Position numbers and translations under genes: made by a program
Assembly: GCA_947846985.1 (NCBI GenBank)
Contig: CANTUZ010000007.1
Coordinates: 35,840,355-35,904,354, forward strand
Reading direction: 5' to 3'
Length of the DNA stretch: 64,000 nucleotides
Source: Fratercula arctica
Taxonomy: Eukaryota > Chordata > Aves > Charadriiformes > Alcidae
Shown here: piece after piece, positions 1 to 11,500 of the stretch
Position numbering within the stretch: position 1 is the first letter of the stretch
Layout of the letters: every line of letters starts with the position of its first letter
Notes under the pieces: model-generated
The model's database searches: none
Seen by the model: the letters and a program-made list of their open reading frames with translations, nothing else
What the model was told of the DNA's origin: nothing

Positions 1-267
1 GTTCCAGAAATTTAGGAAACTATATAAAAATGTCGTGTTGAGATGACAGTGCTAAAGAAATGAGTTATTACTGAAGGAGCACTGGAGACTGGTCATAGCT
101 ACGCATGGGCCAGCCAGCAGTGATTCGCGAGAACTACGCAATCAGATAGCTTTGGACCATCTTGTTCATGAGCAACCTCAGACGGAGGCAGGGAATACTT
201 CAGTCTCCATTTTTTTTTCCTAGTAGTTAGACCAGTTTCTCAGTGTTGTTTTTTGTAGTTTTCCTTT

Positions 268-300
<33 letters not shown>

Positions 301-1840
301 GCACTGTAGCCTAGGGACCCAAATGAAAAAAAGGAAAATAATGGCATGGAAATTTTTACTGTTATTTAGATCAGATAATTTGATGCTAGCGTTCTGCACT
401 GCAAACAAGAAAAAAAAAATATAAAATAAAATAAAATACCAACCAGTGTTGCACACTATCCTGTAGCAAAGTACCTACCATGAGAAATGCGTGCTATATT
501 TTTTATGACAGACAAACAAATAGTGTGTGCAAGTAATGTTTCCTTTGCTTTCATATTTATTTAGCAAATCTAGAACATTTCAAAGGTATAAATATATATA
601 TATAGATATCTATGTAGAACATAGCCAAATAAATATATATGAACTGGTCAATGTGCATCTCGGTATACACATCCTAGCTGTTTGGTTTGAGCTCTTCAGC
701 GTCCTCTGTTGGACACTAGCTGGGTAGACGTGGCCTCTCTTTGTGGCCACCAGCACTCCCGCAGCGCTGGCCCCAGTCCTGCGCCCTCCGGCCCACCGAG
801 CCCCAGCTCCGCCGGCGGCCGGGGCCGGGCTCAGGGAGAGGGGCTTTTCCAAGCCATGTCAGTGGGCACTGCTGGAAGCCAAGGTACAGTTCTGAAGGCG
901 AACGGGGTTTAGGCAGAGGAGCTCCTGTTTTAGCCCAAGCAAAAGGAGTGGGGCAGAGCCCTGGTGGGGCATTAGGTTGCCCGGGGGCATTCACTGTAGC
1001 GCAGCTGCTGCAACCCCGGTGACACTCAGATCAGGCTGCCGCCGACAGCCGTAAGGGTTTTCCCTGTCAAATGCTGACTGTTATTTAAACCTCTCCTTGA
1101 CACAAAACATTACCAGGTCGAAAGCACCCTGACTGCCAGAGGAATCGCTTCTCGGCAGAAACTGGGAATGGTGGAGCCGGACTCGCTGTGGATTTGTCTG
1201 GGCATTTGTCACCTGCCATTATTTGTCTAAGGAAACGTGTTTGACAATTTCCAGTTTTTCCTTAGATCTCGTGGTGGACTTTAGCCTTTTAATAAATGTT
1301 AGTATATCAGATCGTGTCCTTGACAGTATTTTACTTGTATGAACCATGATAAAACATTAAAATCTTCATACTCTTCAGGCAGAAGTGTCAATAAACGAGA
1401 AAGAGAAGCATAGCATACGATATATGTCAAAGTAACGTTCCTTTTCAGCTTTCTCATCAACAGTAAAAATGTTTACAATGTATGCCAAGATCTTCAGTTT
1501 CTGTCTAACACCGATTAGAGGTTCTGATCTTACAGAAATTGTGTTATAATGGCCTCAGCCTCATTGCTAGGAAACAATAGATCCCAATTTTTTTATTCCT
1601 GCTCTAACTCCTGTGCTGAATAGTGACTGGATACTGTACAGGTTTATGTTATATGGCTGCAGTTAAATGGTCTGATGCATTTTGCTCTGGGTTTCAGGCC
1701 AGAAGCATGCATTTTCTACAAGAACATCCCAGCAACACGCTGTAAATACTAAAAGTTAATATATTATGTGTCGATATTTGAAAAAGAAAGTACTTTGACT
1801 ATTTCATTTTTTAAAAATAAAGGTGCAAACTGATGGTGTG
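1..1840 (+). other. Candidate distal 3' UTR of a convergent plus-strand gene (TENM1 by synteny)
   Basis: No coding exon is recognisable. The stretch is mostly AT-rich and UTR-like, with a GC-rich patch at 720-1020. It ends with AATAAA at 1816-1821 and a GT-rich element at about 1834-1858, the usual layout of a poly(A) site. In human Xq25, TENM1 lies tail-to-tail with SH2D1A and has a very long 3' UTR, so the plus-strand gene here is probably TENM1. That identification is inference from gene order, not from sequence similarity. Confidence 0.4.
270..300. repeat. Poly-T tract
   Basis: A run of T from 270 to 300 is broken only by a single C at 282, preceded by short T-rich and C-containing blocks. 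It is a simple low-complexity tract and may be the A-tail remnant of an element on the minus strand; no body of such an element is visible. Confidence 0.9.
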
Positions 1841-1858
1841 TGATGTTGTCTTTGTTTA
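1816..1858 (+). terminator. Plus-strand polyadenylation signal with GT-rich downstream element
   Basis: A canonical AATAAA at 1816-1821 is followed by TGGTGTGTGATGTTGTCTTTG about 12-35 bases downstream. This spacing and composition is that of a functional cleavage site. An upstream AATAAA in AAATAAATATATATG (about 628-633) lacks such a GT-rich element. Confidence 0.5.
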
Positions 1859-3969
1859 CACAATATATTTGGGATATTCTGGTCGTGTCAGTAAAAGGTA
1901 CTTCCATACAGCTAAATATGAGCCTCAGAAAATATTGGTTGATTCAAAAGATGGGGGGCAAGGTTGTAGCAAGATTTCATTTGACTTCTGATTCACCAAA
2001 GTCCATGCATATAACTGTGCAGGTTTCACTACAGGTGAAAGCACAGCCAGTTTCTGTGTACAGGTCATTACGTTTCATCAGAACAAACGTGAGAGCGAAA
2101 AAATTTCTACTAAATGTCTTTGTGCTCCTGAGAATTGAGTGGGTGAAGTCCAGGGTGGTGGTAGGGGCTGAGGAGCAAAGTGTAAGTACCTGCACATCCT
2201 GTAGAGCTGCCTCAAGCAGATGATGATGAATGACTGTGTGTATCAAAAATATGCACGTGAGAAAAATAAAAAGCCCAGCGCATGCAGCAGAGGGGAGGAG
2301 ACGGTGAACTGGTGGGGCAGAAGGAGTGTTTAACGCTAAAGGAAAGGTTGCGTGGTGAAAAACAGATCGGAGCAGCTGGGCAATAACCCAGAGTGAAGGA
2401 TGAGGCTGGAAGAGCTGTGTTGGGTGGATAAGAAGGAAGCGAGGCTGAAGGGAGGGTCTAGTAGAAATGTGAAGAAAACCAGCCTGGGAGACAGTATTGA
2501 TTTATTGCTGCAGGTCTGTCACAGGGAGCAGGGGAGGGCTTAGCGGAGGCAGAAGCAGAGCTGGGGCAGGGTTAGCTGCTGCAGAGGAGCGGCGTTGCCT
2601 TGGCTGGGGAGAAGGCAGAGCAGGGAGGGCCAGGGCAGGGGACACAGAGTCCCTGCCGTGAGCCAGGGCTGTGGCAGCCATGGGAAGGGAGGGCTGGGGG
2701 GGTCGGGGCAGAGCAACCGCAGCAGCGAGCTGCAGCCCAGCCGTGGCTGGTGATACAGACATTACCTGGGAAGCCATGCCCACAAAATGCGGCTGCTGCT
2801 CTCTAAAAGGATCTGTAGCTCTTCGCACCTAAGTCAATACATGAAATCTATATAATTTCCGTGTTACTGTTCCCATAACCAGACATCGACTCCTTGTCCC
2901 ACAGGTACCATGAGCTGCTTTCTCTCTCTGTTTCCACCTTGTTTATGCCTAGAGCAATTCTAGGCCCCTGGGTACCCAAAAGAAACAACACAAACAAGCC
3001 TCTGTCTTAATAATTTACATCAGAAACTGAAACAACATTCTCAGCTTAAATAAAATAATAAAAAAAAGGCATGTTCTAGCCCATTTTATGTATTTTTTGG
3101 AAGAACTATGCACTTCTGGAGTCAACCATAGTCAAACCAGTTATCCTCAGCTCACTGCCCCTCAAAGAGGATGAGCAGCTGCTGCTCTTGTGCCACAGGG
3201 TTTGCACATGCAGCGCTGACAGCCTCAGCCTTTGCATGAGGTCAATAGGACTTTTCTATCGGAATCAGCCCTTGGGCAAAGTGCTTCCCGCTGCATTTAT
3301 CCCCACCACGCTGCTATCATCTGCCATGGACCATTTCCAAGCACCCCCTTCCCTGCTCCCAGGAGAGGTCAGGTAAACCAGGAGTTTAGACCCAGCATTT
3401 AGCGAGCAAAAGGTCTCTCCAGGGAAGCCTGGGGGCATGCAGGCACTCTGCCAGCACCCAGCAGGTCGGCTGCCTTTGGGGAAGGATGGTTTGCAGGAGC
3501 ACAAAGCCAGAGAGGAACAGCCAAGGACCAGAGACCGCAGATGTGCAGTAAGCCGGGAAACCTTTAAGGCACAGAGGAGGAGGGAAAGGTTTGACGGGCA
3601 CAAGTGAGAGCAAAGCAGCTGGTGCTGTGGATGCCACGCTCTGTGCTGGCAGGGGGCAGTTCAGTGCCTCCATGGCATTTGCTGAATTATGTAATGATTA
3701 AAAAAACAGATTTTAAATATTTTATTAAAGAGTAAATCATGATGGATCTGCCACTGTATGGCACCGTATTAAGATAATACCCTTGTTTCGACCAACAAGC
3801 AATTCTAACGAGGCACAGAGCAACACAGGCACACTGTGTAAAATACGATGTGACTAGCTGAGGGGGGACGGAGCATTTCACCACAAATGAGATTTGGCCT
3901 TCATTTGGCCAGAAACTGAGTAATGAGCTGAAATTGTCACAACTTTGCAACCGTATTGCTCACCGGTCC
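1841..3969. other. Intergenic gap between the two presumed convergent 3' ends
   Basis: No gene is recognised. It contains a GC-rich purine-biased stretch at about 2500-2800 and another at about 3380-3670. Both give overlapping chance ORFs on both strands, none like a known protein. Confidence 0.6.
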
Positions 3970-4993
3970 CTGTTATGATGGGGCTGTTTATTTATTGTAT
4001 TTATTCCCATTGCTGGTTTAGAAGGAACATGTTGTGTTTCACAGAAAATGCTTTATTGCTTGCACTGTGTGACACACACACACACCCCCCCACCACCACC
4101 ATTGGCAGGTGGGGAAAAAAATAAAAAGGTAAACCTTCCAGCCTTATAAAACGCTGCTTGGCGCAGCGTAACCTTGCTGAATCCTGCACTTGCAGCCCAT
4201 TTAGTTCCGTCACTGTTCGCATCCAGCTTGCCTTGTGGAAACAAGGCAGGATCCAGCCCACCAACAGTTCAGTGCTTTAAGGGGAAAGGGTTTTCTAACA
4301 TATTGGCGAAGGAGGACACATGCAAAGAAGGATCCAAAGTTATGTAAAATTAGTAAAGAATTATTAATTAGGAAATCTTGACGTGAAAAATATTTTATAC
4401 TTGAAAGTACAAAGAGAAAAAAAGACATTACACTATTTAGTAGCTGATATTTTTTGATCCTCTCTTAGAAAAATAATGAAAAAAACCACCTTAATTCAAA
4501 GCATTCTGAAACTTAAAACTTCTAAATTTTGAGCTAGAAATTCTATGATGAAATACACATTTCTGCAAATGTTACAAGAAAACTCACAGAGTTGTATTAA
4601 CTATCACATAAATCATTCTGTTCTAGAGCATGGACTAGAGGAGACACTGGAAGATATGGTTATGTCGCACTCGGGGAAATGTCTTCATGACGGCTGCAGG
4701 TGGAAGTCATGGCCTTCATTTCTCCCTAAGGAAAATAAACCCAAAGGTATGAAAGGATGAACGCTGCAAGAAAACGGACAGATGAGAAGGTTCGTACCTA
4801 CAAGAGCGAGGGCGCTGGGCAGGGCAGGTGGCCACTGCCGGTATAACACTCAGGAAGATTCATACTCAAAATAAATATATTTTCTCATCACATTGACAGA
4901 CCCTATCCCTAACGAGCACCTGAGTGCCAGCATTTCAATCACACAGTAGCACAGTTAGGGCGTATTTTTGGCAATGCCGCCCTGCTGGCTACT
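3970..4993 (-). other. Possible 3' portion of SH2D1A (UTR, or intron 3 plus terminal exon)
   Basis: No coding exon was recognised here. On the minus strand an AATAAA lies at 4052-4057, and a cluster of overlapping AATAAA signals lies at about 3986-4004. They could end the SH2D1A transcript. The human gene has a fourth exon coding a short acidic tail; I searched the minus strand below 5000 for an equivalent and found no convincing match with a usable acceptor. A short CA-rich stretch (4072-4102) lies inside. Extent and identity are inference. Confidence 0.3.
4072..4102. repeat. CA microsatellite grading into C/CCA repeats
   Basis: ACACACACACACAC is followed by a run of C and three CCA/CAC units. 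A simple repeat, lying about 15 bp beyond the minus-strand AATAAA at 4052-4057. Confidence 0.85.
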
Positions 4994-5088
4994 TCAAGTC
5001 AAAGATGTGAAAAGTCTAAGCCCTCCATCCCCACCACCGTGAGGGCTCTGCTCAGCTGCAGCTGAGGCTCCCTCCGCCCCATGAGTAC
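4994..5088 (-). other. Alternative read-through tail of SH2D1A exon 3, or start of intron 3
   Basis: If the weak donor at 5088 is ignored, the SH2D1A frame continues for 31 residues (from [20 protein letters not shown] through [11 protein letters not shown]) to a TGA. Only its first four residues could be aligned with the human tail (GTTG against GTHG). The composition looks like translated GC-rich intron or UTR. It is therefore either a lineage-specific C-terminus or the first bases of intron 3; sequence alone does not decide. Confidence 0.4.
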
Positions 5089-5224
5089 CTGGGGAGTATT
5101 TGACTTTCGCGTGGTTGACGACCGGGTGCTTCAGGGGCGTGACGATGCCTTGGTCGGGTTTCTGGAAGGCCGAAATGAGGTTGTGCACTTTCCGAAAGAG
5201 CCTCCGGTGGACACCGGGTGCTGT
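5089..5224 (-). CDS. SH2D1A: SH2D1A (SAP) coding exon 3: C-terminal SH2 region with the Fyn-contact arginine
   Basis: The minus strand shows a pyrimidine tract ending TTCGCAG (CAG at plus 5225-5227), followed by residues 68-112, starting [20 protein letters not shown] and continuing [11 protein letters not shown]. Human SAP here is [20 protein letters not shown] and [11 protein letters not shown]. Arg78, the residue known in human SAP to contact the Fyn SH3 domain, is conserved, as is Thr68. The exon end is uncertain. I placed it at CCAG|GTACTC because this keeps the human phase (phase 1), 9 nt short of the human exon end, but the donor is weak at positions +4 and +5. At the position equivalent to the human donor the sequence is CATG|GGG, with no GT. 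If the site is not used, the frame stays open to a TGA at 4994-4996 and would add a 31-residue Gly/Ala-rich tail, giving about 143 residues against 128 in human. Confidence 0.9.
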
Positions 5225-8200
5225 CTGCGAAGCGAAAGGGTGAGAGGTGAGAGGGGATGCTGGGTGCCAAACATCTGTGCCAGGCTTGGGGCGCTGGCAC
5301 AGAAGCCTTGTCCTCAGAAATGTACACACCTCCCAGGGAAGGAGCCAGCCCTTCACTTAGACCGCCTGATGTGCCAACTTAAAATGAGTCAATGAACCAT
5401 ACTGCTCTCCTCCTTCCCCCAGGGCATCGCGGCCTCCCTGCACTAAGATTGGTTTCCAGCAGTGTGGTAATATAAGGCTGGAAGAGGGACAATTTCTTAA
5501 TCACTACAAGAGAAACCCAGAGCCTGCCGTGCTTATTAGGCAAATTCCCAAGTGATCTTTCACTGTTTCTGACCCTGATTTATTGCAGCCAGTGTTTTGA
5601 CCTCCAGACCGGGGTTTATGTGTGAGACACCTCCAGCCTGGAAATGCCAGTAAGACAATCTGTAGAGTTACCTGGCATTTAGCAGGGAAGGGGAGTCCTT
5701 ACCCCACTAAATTCAGGCACGGACACAGCCTCTTTGCAAGCCTTTCTCTGAGCATTCAATGCTGGCTTACATGTTGATTGAGTATTCCTGTCTCTCTCGT
5801 ACAAAGGCAGCAGCAAAATGTTACCTATTTATTAAAAGTGGGAGGTTTTCTATCTTTCTAAGCTAGTGTCTTTTCAAACACTGTAAAATGAAACTGTGTC
5901 TGCTTTTAATCAAAAATCCAGTGTTTCTGTTGAATCAGGGCATTCTTATAATGACTCCTTCCCACCAAAGCCATGGGAGGACAAGCATAGTCCCGCCAGC
6001 ATAGTCCCACCCGAGGGATGCTGCTCTCATCCTGCCTCACAGGCACCAGCTGGAGGCCTTGCACTGGCTGGGATTTTACCGGTACTGTCTTAATTTCCCT
6101 GTCTTGTCCTTGAAAGATGGGTGTGACCCGAGTTTGGTCAGAGACTAACCAGCCACAGGGAAGGAAGCAGAGACAGGAAAGCACCAGCTGTGGCCTATCT
6201 TGGCCTTGGAGGCACATTTCATGGGGATAAGTTGGATTTAGGCTGCTATTTCTAACAGCTGAGGCCAGCATGGTCTTAGCAACACTTACTTTAAGATTTC
6301 TGTTTGCTTAAAGGAAGGATTGATACCATGGGTCTGTAGCTAGCACCTTTCCCTGCAGAGGATGTATTAAGAGTCCTGGGTCTTCAGGACACCTACATTG
6401 TGAAACAATGATAAGGCTTGTCTAAAATACAGCAAGGAAAAACCCAAGACCCATAAGCCAGAAGCCAGTGGAGATGATGGGGGAGGAGTTGTAGCAGGCC
6501 TATATAACACCAGAAAAACCTCACTGCAGACACTGATGTTACCTGAGGCCAAAGCAGGCTGCAGCACCGCTCAGGGAATTATCCTCCACAGGTGGAGGTC
6601 CCTGGGGTTCCCAGCGGGGGTTTGTGTGGCAAGGTTTTGGTAGCTGGAAGGCTACAGGGGTGGCTTCTGTGAGAAGCTGTCAGAGGCTTCCCCCATCTCC
6701 AATAGAGCCAATGCCAGGTGGCTCCAAGATGGACTCGCTGCTGGCCGAAGCTGAGCCCATCAGCGATGGTGGTTAAATGCCTCTGGGGTAACATAGTTAA
6801 GAAGGGAGGGAAAAAAAACACACAACTGCACAGTTGCAGATGGAGAGGGGGTGAGAATATGTGAAAGCAACAACTCTGCAGACACCAAGGTCATAAAGAA
6901 GGAGAGGGAGGAGGCACTCCAGGTACCAAAGTAGATATCCACCTGCAGCCCACGGAGGACCCCACACTGAAGCTGTTACCCCATGGGAAGCCCACGCTGA
7001 AGCAGTTTCTTCCTGAAGGACTGCACCCCATGGAAGGGACCCACGCTGGAGCAGTTCATGAAGAACTGCAGCCCATGGGAAGGACTCACATATTGGAGAA
7101 TTTAATGGAGAACTGTCTCCCATTGAGGGACCCCATGCTGGAGCAGGGGCAGAGTGTACAGACTCCTCCCCCTGGGGAGGAAGGAACGGCAGAGACAACG
7201 TGTGATGAACTGACCGTGACCCCCATTCCCTGTCCCCCTGCGCCATTCAGTGGGAGGGGATAGAGAATTGGGAATGCAGTTGAGCCTGGGAAGAAGGGAG
7301 GGGTGGGGGGAAGATGTTTCAAGATTCGTTTTTATTTCTCGTGACCCTACTCTGACTTCTAATTGACAATAAATTAAATTAATTTTTCCCAAGTCAAGTC
7401 TGTTTTTGCCTGTGACGGTAATTGGTGAATGATCCCTCCCTGCCCTTATCTAACCCATGAGCCTCTCATTGTATTTTCTCCCCCTGTCCAGCTGAAGAGG
7501 GGAGTGACAGCGTGGCTTTGGTGGGCACCTGGTGTCCAGCCGAGGTCAACCCACCACAGCCCACATCCTTCCTGAGACACCAGTGCTCGCCTTGGCACGC
7601 CAGGTGCACTACCACCCCCACCCAGTCCCGAAACCCCTTCTACTTGGGCAGGGCAAGTCTACAGGGTGCTCCTGATGCCTTACAGGAACGAATGAGCAAA
7701 TTCTTCCCGGGTACCATTCCCAAGGGTGACAATGGTAAATATTTACTCTGCAGTAATGAGAGTCACATTTACTCCCCGATCTGCTTCTGAGTAACCCCAG
7801 GAATCAGTCTTGTCTTCCAGAGCACTGTAACCACTTCTATTATAGTAATGGCCAAGGAATTACGCCTGTCTAGGAATTATTTAATGTTTGTAATCAATGT
7901 TCATTAACGTGCAAACAGAAAGCTAATTATAAATTAATACACAGAGTACATCCAAAGAACAAGCCCTTCATAAAAGAAACACAGGTTAGTATTCCAGTTC
8001 CACCAACCCAAATAGTTGTCTGTACTGCGAATGGTGTAATTCTACACTTGAATTACCGGCTTCCTGTCAGATGGGTGAAAATAAATTTTGTATCAAGTTT
8101 TGGCTACCCTATATAGGTTTTGCACTAATGATGAATTAATCTGGAGATAAATTAGCTTTAAAACACTGTATATTGAAAATAATTTCCTTAAATATTCTGG

Positions 8201-8526
8201 CATTAATGGTATGTGGGATAGAAGGGAACTGATTGTGCTTGTCAAATTATAAAAACACAGGGTTTTTGCCACATAAAATGATGCAAAATAATGCACTACT
8301 GCATTATGCAACAGCTGAAATGTAACAGGGAATTAATTTATGAGTTCAAGACTGTCAGAAGTGGCACCAAGACATCTTAGTGATGGGCACACTCAAGATC
8401 AATTGCCTTCGATGAAAATCAGACTATGTAGAAACATGAAGAATTTGAATATATTTATTTCATTAAATCAATACGAACATCAAACAGGATGCAGAAATTT
8501 TCAGAAGAGAAAGGAGAAATACACAC
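5225..8526 (-). other. SH2D1A intron 2
   Basis: The intron is bounded by GTGTGT (plus 8521-8526) and CAG (plus 5225-5227) on the minus strand. It contains the ERVL-like LTR described separately at about 6590-7558. Outside that element I see only unique-looking, moderately AT-rich sequence and no further exon. Confidence 0.9.
6590..7558 (+). mobile_element. ERVL-class endogenous retrovirus LTR (probably solo) in SH2D1A intron 2
   Basis: From memory this matches a widespread avian ERVL LTR family. Conserved blocks include the stretch near 6615-6640 (TTTGTGTGGCAAGGTTTTGG), TCAGCGATGGTGG at 6761-6773, GAGACAACGTGTGATGAACT at 7191-7210, and the terminal part from about 7511 to 7558, ending CAACCCACCACA. 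An LTR poly(A) signal AATAAA lies at 7368-7373. A degenerate internal repeat built on CACGCTGGAGCAG occurs at about 6963, 6993, 7042, 7087 and 7134. The 3' end (…CCACCACA) is clear. The 5' end is uncertain: the first plausible TG is near 6593, and no matching 5-bp target duplication was found. No gag, pol or env sequence follows. It is antisense to SH2D1A. Confidence 0.8.
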
Positions 8527-8590
8527 CTCAGCACTCCAGGACCCAGTTTCTGTCTTGGACACTCTGTAGGTATAAACGTAACCCTGATGC
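8527..8590 (-). CDS. SH2D1A: SH2D1A (SAP) coding exon 2: central SH2 beta strands
   Basis: This 64-nt exon is too short for an ORF scan and was found by matching SAP on the minus strand. A pyrimidine-rich tract ending in TTTTCACAG lies directly upstream (plus 8591 onward), and GAG|GTGTGT forms the donor (GT at plus 8525-8526). Joined in phase to exon 1 it reads LHQGYVYTYRVSKTETGS and then WSAE. The human sequence is LYHGYIYTYRVSQTETGS and then WSAE. Thr53 and Arg55 are kept, while Tyr47-His48 become His-Gln. The length of 64 nt equals that of the human exon, and the exon closes on a complete codon (residue 67). Intron 1 upstream is about 12.5 kb and intron 2 downstream about 3.3 kb. Confidence 0.95.
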
Positions 8591-11500
8591 CTGTGAAAAA
8601 AAAAAATCAACAGGCATTTATTACTCATTTCTACAGTCAGGTTTCACAAGAGGTACACTCTGTTATGTGGGAGTCAGTTCATCTGCTAACCTTTCCTTAA
8701 AAATAAATTCACCCATAAAAGCTCTAAAAGTAAATAATAAAAAAAAAAACTTAAATGCAGGTCAGAAGCAGTGTTCAACCTTCTGTGTTCTTTGGATGAG
8801 AGGGATTGGTCTGACTCAGATATCGTTTAGCAATATTCAGTTATTCTAGGTTAAGTGACATTGCTTTCATTCCTGCCTCAGCATTTTTTTATTTTTTTAT
8901 TTTTTCAGTGGCCTCCTTTTACTGACACACACCAGACATACTTTCCCTGGAAAAAGAGAAGGTGTATTATTGGCAGATAGCATTACTGTATTGTGATTGA
9001 TTTAAATGCAGATGTTCCCAGAAGCAATAGCATGAGTGTAATTCACTTGGAAAGCTAGACCCACAAAAGCAAGGTAAATTACTCTTTTCCTTGCCTGAAC
9101 ATTCCTAATTCTCAAATATGGATAAAGGAGACTTATAAGAGTGTGGGATTTTCCTTCGTTTTAAATCTAATTTGAGTCTTTCAAGAATAAGAAGCCATAC
9201 ACCAATAACACAAGACACACTTGTGTCCAGAGTCAGTCTTGTTTCTCTTACGAATCCAACACAATGAATGATTTACATGGTAGATTATTACACCGGTATC
9301 CAAAAATTTAACTCAGAAGCAGAGACAATTGATAGCATTTCCCTGGGTGCAACATTAGTTTAGATGGTATGAGATAAGAAGGATTATATTTCATACTACA
9401 GAGATTTACATGAATACACAGCGGGATTTTAGGGACCATTCCCTATTTCAGCATCAACTCCTAGTCTTAAGAAAGCAGAATACTCTAGTTCTTTCCGATT
9501 ATACATGGTATTATAGTAGTTACTACAAAATAGCAGAAACCATCAATGCCACAGATACTGTATGATTGCAATTACTTACGCTCTGTGTCATGGTTCCTGG
9601 ATAAATTCTTGTTAAAAAGTCATTACAGCAACCTTTGCAAAGTGGTGTCTGATATAATTTACACAAGCAGGAAGTTGTTAACAGTTGTCACACTGCCACA
9701 ACCCCACGAAGTGTGAGCAAAAATGCCTGTCATGATTTGTGAGCTCTCCCCACCACCACTCGACTCCCACAGTGATTAAATATTGAGGCAGAAGACACAA
9801 AGCCGTTCCCTCCCGTCAGGGCTGCTGCAGGGACAAACTCCCTGTGCAGCAGCTGAGACACTGCCCTCCTCCTCGTGAGTGGGGACACGCCTGACGGAGC
9901 CCCACAATCCCACCACAGCTTCATCCACTTCTGTGTGTTAACCAAGGGACCATTTTCCCCAGAGACATGACTTTCCACCTGGCACCAGATGGACATGAAA
10001 AGTGGCCGGCCATGCTCACTTCATGGAAACCAAAGGAGGAAAACAGCCACCACTACCCCACTTCTTCCTCCAGTAAGCTCAACTGCTGCAATCCATCAGG
10101 GATTTGGGCAGGCCCAGAAAGGGCCCTTGGGAAGAGGTCTGAGCTGTGGCTGCGGGAGGAGGGAAGGACAACACTGTTCTCCTACCCATGCCATGGCACT
10201 GCAGTCACTGGTCTTTGAGGCCACAGATCAAGCCTGGTTGCTTAAAAGCCCATCCCTCTAATCCACTACATATGTTCATGTTCAGGGAATCCAATGTCTT
10301 CCACTAGGGCCCTTAGACAATCTTGTACCATCACATCCTTTCTTAAAACCTCTGAGAGCTTTTCATGAGTAGCTGATGTTCACATTAACCTTTTCTTTTT
10401 AGAAATCACAAGGGGCTTTCCTGCACCTACGTATTTAGCAGGCCAGCCAATATATAGCTACTGAAACTACGATTTTACAGGCCATAGTGTACTGGGAAAC
10501 ACCAGAGAGGTTCTGGCACTTTGTCCCATCTCTTTGAAGTGGATATTTGACCATCCTGACAGTGATTTTGTTTTCAAGCCTCAAAACCAATGGAATCAGT
10601 ATGTAAAAATCTAAAGCTCACTCTCTTGCCTCCTGTTTTTAATAATACACTGTGCATATTACTCGTGCTTGTTCTTGATTGTCCCAAAGCGTTCTGACTG
10701 CTTCAGTCTCTTTAAAATCTGATTTTTCCACAAATGGCTCAGTTGTCTGGAAAGCTACCATCTGTTGTTTCTTTCATTATTTTCTCTTCCTAAGAGATTG
10801 CGTGACTTGAAGTGGTTGAGGGGCTGGGGTGCTGCCCTGAATGTCTGATGGCTTTCAGCACTCTGCCAGAAGGGTTTACTAAGCTGGACAAATTGAAAAA
10901 TAGAAGTCAGATGAAGTAATACGTAGGGCCAAAGCAGGGTGAGGTATAAGATAGACACCTATCCTGTATTTTTCAAAAAATCCCACTGTAAAATATTTCT
11001 ACTGAGCCCAGAGAAAGCACAAAGGATAGCTCAGATTAAAACCCCACAAGATACAGAAAAAGGAACAAGAATTTGGAAACATGGAGGCTTTGAGCACAGC
11101 ATGGAGAATGGGAGGAGTATGACATTGCTATCACAGCCTTGCGAGGGACAAGTGACCTCTCCACTCACCTGGCAAATGTACATTTTTTCCCAGAGGAGAA
11201 AAGACTGAAAGGCCTGAAGGGGTTCACTGTGCTTAAGCTGAAAACCACAACATCATCATCTGTTGTTGTCTCTGAAGCCATCAGTAAACACAGCCATTCT
11301 GTAGATGGGAGATGGCCCAGAACCACCATCTTCAATGGAAATGCACAAAAGGAAGGAGGCGGCATTTGGTAAGAAGGTGAGCAGCTAGATCTTCCCGTCT
11401 AACTACTTTCCATTGGGATCTTTGTTTCCACAAAATTAATTACATCTCTTCTGATAAGTACTCTTCTAACGAATATGATCTTATCAAAACTTTCTGTTAA

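Noticed and set aside
2845..2935. Possible SH2D1A exon 4: a minus-strand frame containing GVDVWL before a stop, loosely like the human PDVCL tail
   Set aside because: The candidate acceptor is preceded by purines rather than a pyrimidine tract, and the similarity is only a few residues.
7030..7263. 77-codon ORF inside the intronic LTR
   Set aside because: Its glutamate-rich product comes from the LTR's internal repeat units. LTRs do not encode this as a protein.
10215..10330. CR1-like phrase (TCAAGCCTGGTTGCTTAAAA)
   Set aside because: Similarity breaks down within about 40 bases; cannot be told from chance.
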